Shown here: in pieces, positions 8,485 to 10,182 of the stretch
Layout: each line of letters opens with the position of its first letter
How positions within the stretch are numbered: position 1 is the stretch's first letter
From: Anaerolineae bacterium
GTDB lineage: Bacteria > Chloroflexota > Anaerolineae > Aggregatilineales > Aggregatilineaceae
Direction: 5' to 3'
Assembly (NCBI GenBank): GCA_018056405.1
Contig: JAGPFT010000065.1
Location: forward strand, 1-10,182
DNA length: 10,182 nt
Notes under the pieces: model-generated
Databases searched by the model: none
What the model saw: the letters and a program-made list of their open reading frames with translations, nothing else
Told to the model about the DNA's origin: nothing
Position numbers and translations under genes: made by a program

Positions 8485-9225
8485 ATGATGAAACGCCTGT
8501 ACCGCATTTTGAGCATAGCACTTGTCGTCGCGGTGTTGGGGGGCAGCTTTGGCCTGGCGGCTACGGCGTCCGCGCAGGCCCCGACGGCCACTGTCAACAC
8601 CGGCGCGTTGAACATCCGTAGCGGCCCAGGAATTGGCTATGGCGTGGTGTTCTCGGTCTATCGGGGCGTGTCTATGACGCTCCTGGCCCGCAATGCGGAC
8701 GCTTCGTGGGTGCGGATCAGCCTGGACAATGGCATCCAGGGCTGGGTCAACAGCGGCTACATCGCCACGAGCTACCCGCTCTACAACCTGCCGGTGGACG
8801 GTTCGGGCGGCCCGGTGACTGCCATCACGGGCACCGTCACATCCTGGGCGCTCAACGTGCGCACGGGGCCGGGGATCGGCTACGCGCGAATCACCGCCAT
8901 CGCCAACGGCACCACCTGGACTCTGCTGGCTCGCACCGCCGATTCGTCGTGGGTGAAGCTCCTGCTGTCCAACGGCGGCACCGGCTGGGTCAACGCGAAC
9001 TATCTGTGGCTGTCGGGGCCAATCACTTCGTTGCCGGTCGAGGGGGTTGCACTGCCGCCCGTCACACCGCCCCCGACGGCCTACCGCACGCACGTCGTTC
9101 AGGCCGGCGAGAACCTCTTCCGCATCGCCTTGCGCTATGGCGTGAGCATGTGGGACATCGCCAAGCTGAACAACATCTACAATCTGCGCCTGATCTACGC
9201 CGGGCAGGTGCTGCTGATCCCCTAA
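8485..9225 (+). CDS. Secreted SH3-SH3-LysM cell-envelope protein
   Basis: A 246-residue exported protein made only of binding domains. A signal peptide covers residues 1-30: basic MMKRLYR, hydrophobic ILSIALVVAVLGG, and probable cleavage at ASA-QA. Two bacterial SH3 domains follow at about 35-104 and 115-184. They are close repeats of each other (LNIRSGPGIGY and LNVRTGPGIGY; SWVRISLDNG and SWVKLLLSNG; both end in LPV), which points to an internal duplication. A Pro-rich linker (189-199) leads to a LysM domain at about 203-246 (VVQAGENLFRIALRYGVSM...LIYAGQVLLIP). LysM and SH3b domains bind peptidoglycan or related wall glycans and peptides. No hydrolase domain is present, so it is a wall-binding or anchoring protein rather than an enzyme. 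GAGG at 8474-8477 serves the ATG at 8485; the next ATG (8488) is also possible. It has its own promoter and terminator. Confidence 0.93.
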   Translation: MMKRLYRILSIALVVAVLGGSFGLAATASAQAPTATVNTGALNIRSGPGIGYGVVFSVYRGVSMTLLARNADASWVRISLDNGIQGWVNSGYIATSYPLYNLPVDGSGGPVTAITGTVTSWALNVRTGPGIGYARITAIANGTTWTLLARTADSSWVKLLLSNGGTGWVNANYLWLSGPITSLPVEGVALPPVTPPPTAYRTHVVQAGENLFRIALRYGVSMWDIAKLNNIYNLRLIYAGQVLLIP

Positions 9226-9241
9226 CGTCCCGGCACCCCGC

Positions 9242-9277
9242 GCCCCCTCCCAGTGTGCCGCTGCGAGGGGGCTTTTT
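9242..9277 (+). terminator. Intrinsic terminator of the SH3/LysM gene
   Basis: GCCCCCTC (9242-9249) pairs perfectly with GAGGGGGC (9265-9272) around a 15-base loop, followed by TTTTT (9273-9277). It starts 17 bases after the SH3/LysM stop. There is no T-tract on the other strand, so it does not obviously serve the convergent gene ending at 9314. Confidence 0.88.
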
Positions 9278-9313
9278 GCCTCCTGCGCGTTTCAGAGCAG
9301 ACTCGGCGACCGC

Positions 9314-10182
9314 TCAGTACCTTCGCAGGTAGCCCAGCCCCTCATCGTGTTCGCCGTCGAGCACGATCTCCAGGTGCCGACCGTCCGCTTCTGCTGGCAC
9401 GTCAATCACGCGGATCACGTCGCTCAAGTCTGCGTCGTCGGGCAGCAAGTCCAGGAGCAGGTTTTGGGCGGAATTGAAGAAGTCCCAGTTGTAGGTCACG
9501 CCGGGATCATCGGGGAAGAGCGCCAGCGGAAAAATCTCCGCTTCAACCAGGTCTTGGAAGAAATGGGTGCCGTAGGCCATCTCCGGCGCGGTGCTGCTGT
9601 TGGAGTGGGCCACTTCGATCAGCGCACGGCTGTTGTAGATGTCGGCGTAGGATACCTTGACACCCAGATTGATGTCTGAAGTGCCCCAGCGACCCGGCCC
9701 GATCAGCACGAACTGCTCGCCGCGCAGCCGCTCGTTGAGGCGTCCCACTGTGCGCCCCACTTGCAAGCGCCGCTCCACGCTGGGAATCTCGTGGTAGGCC
9801 AGGGGGTCCACGTAGACGATGTAGCGCACGCGCTCGACCAGCCCTTGCGGAATCTGCTGGCGGGCAGAGAAGAGCACATCGCACACGGGCACGTCGGCGG
9901 GGACACGGAAGGTCGCACCGGTGTGGTGCTCGCTGAGCGGGCGACATTGCAGCAGCGAGATGCGATACACCGGGCGCGGCCAGGATCGGGGGACTTCGAT
10001 GGCGAACTCGATGTCCACCGGGTGTTGGTAGCGCGTTTCCAGGAAAGTGAGCAGGCTGCGCATGGTGCCGGTGAAGGTGGCATCGCGCGCCAACCCGTCG
10101 AAGGTGAAGACCAGCCGCGATGGGTCTACACTGCCGGGCTTGGAGATGAAGGGTTGCAGGTGCTGTCCATCGTCGAGCGCCG
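9314..10182 (-). CDS. PEP/pyruvate-binding-domain protein, C-terminal part
   Basis: The last 288 codons of a larger gene that begins beyond the right edge. The visible start (PFISKPGSVDPSRLVFTFDGL, then a TTG at 10093 that is an internal Leu) runs on in frame to the edge. The first ~80 visible residues are the end of a PPDK_N/PEP-synthase-type ATP-grasp domain, closing with the typical DIEFAIE and SLLQCRPLS. About 200 residues of a different C-terminal domain follow, with VLIGPGRWGTSDINLGVKVS, IYNSRALIEVAH and MAYGTHFFQDLVEAEIFPLAL. The swivelling phospho-His domain and the PEP-binding barrel of true PEP synthase do not follow, so this is not a standard PpsA. It may be a phosphotransfer or ATP-grasp enzyme of unknown substrate. 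Family assignment of the ATP-grasp part is good; the function is unknown. Confidence 0.82.
   Translation of the reverse strand, partial: ALDDGQHLQPFISKPGSVDPSRLVFTFDGLARDATFTGTMRSLLTFLETRYQHPVDIEFAIEVPRSWPRPVYRISLLQCRPLSEHHTGATFRVPADVPVCDVLFSARQQIPQGLVERVRYIVYVDPLAYHEIPSVERRLQVGRTVGRLNERLRGEQFVLIGPGRWGTSDINLGVKVSYADIYNSRALIEVAHSNSSTAPEMAYGTHFFQDLVEAEIFPLALFPDDPGVTYNWDFFNSAQNLLLDLLPDDADLSDVIRVIDVPAEADGRHLEIVLDGEHDEGLGYLRRY

Noticed and set aside
8413..9093. 226-codon minus-strand frame opposite the SH3/LysM gene
   Set aside because: It is Arg-rich and lacks domains; the plus strand has a signal peptide and clear SH3 and LysM domains.

Overview
The window reads like a stretch of chromosome from a GC-rich bacterium, most plausibly a member of the Chloroflexota (Anaerolineae-like). 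This is inferred from protein style and from the dispersed CCCC(C)TCTCC hairpin repeats typical of such genomes; there is no rRNA or other marker to prove it. Eight protein genes are supported, two of them cut by the window edges. I see no tRNA, rRNA, CRISPR array or transposase.

Layout, left to right. Positions 1-616 (+) hold the C-terminal ATPase part of a sensor histidine kinase. 736-1851 (+) is a membrane-anchored protein with two cytoplasmic zinc ribbons and a Cys-rich outer domain. 1852-2181 is non-coding and carries a two-hairpin repeat. 2182-2777 (+) is a compact DUF433/DUF5615 toxin-antitoxin-type pair with an ATGA overlap. 2801-3538 is the most unusual part: a small DUF559 (Vsr-like) nuclease gene on the minus strand, bracketed by a 70-bp direct repeat (67/70 identical). 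The right copy contains the real 3' end of uvrA and the left copy is a detached second uvrA tail. 3511-6423 (-) is uvrA, the damage-recognition ATPase of nucleotide excision repair. 6740-7984 (-) is a PLP-dependent diaminopropionate ammonia-lyase. 8485-9225 (+) is a secreted SH3-SH3-LysM protein. 9314-10182 (-) is the C-terminal end of a PEP/pyruvate-binding-domain protein.

Regulation is unusually readable. uvrA has a TTGACA-N17-TACACT promoter, followed at once by a GAAC-N4-GTTC LexA (SOS)-type palindrome. The lyase gene has a terminator-like branched stem plus U-tract in its 5' leader (8044-8112), suggesting attenuation, and a clean intrinsic terminator at 6673-6708. The SH3/LysM gene has its own promoter (8408-8436) and intrinsic terminator (9242-9277).

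The genes do not form one pathway. Housekeeping genes (uvrA, lyase, envelope protein) flank a small accessory patch at about 1.9-3.5 kb made of a toxin-antitoxin-type pair, a stand-alone nuclease and palindromic repeats. The best candidate for something undescribed is the nuclease cassette at the uvrA 3' end, where repeat, nuclease and duplicated gene tail look physically and perhaps functionally linked. Second is the structured leader of the lyase gene.
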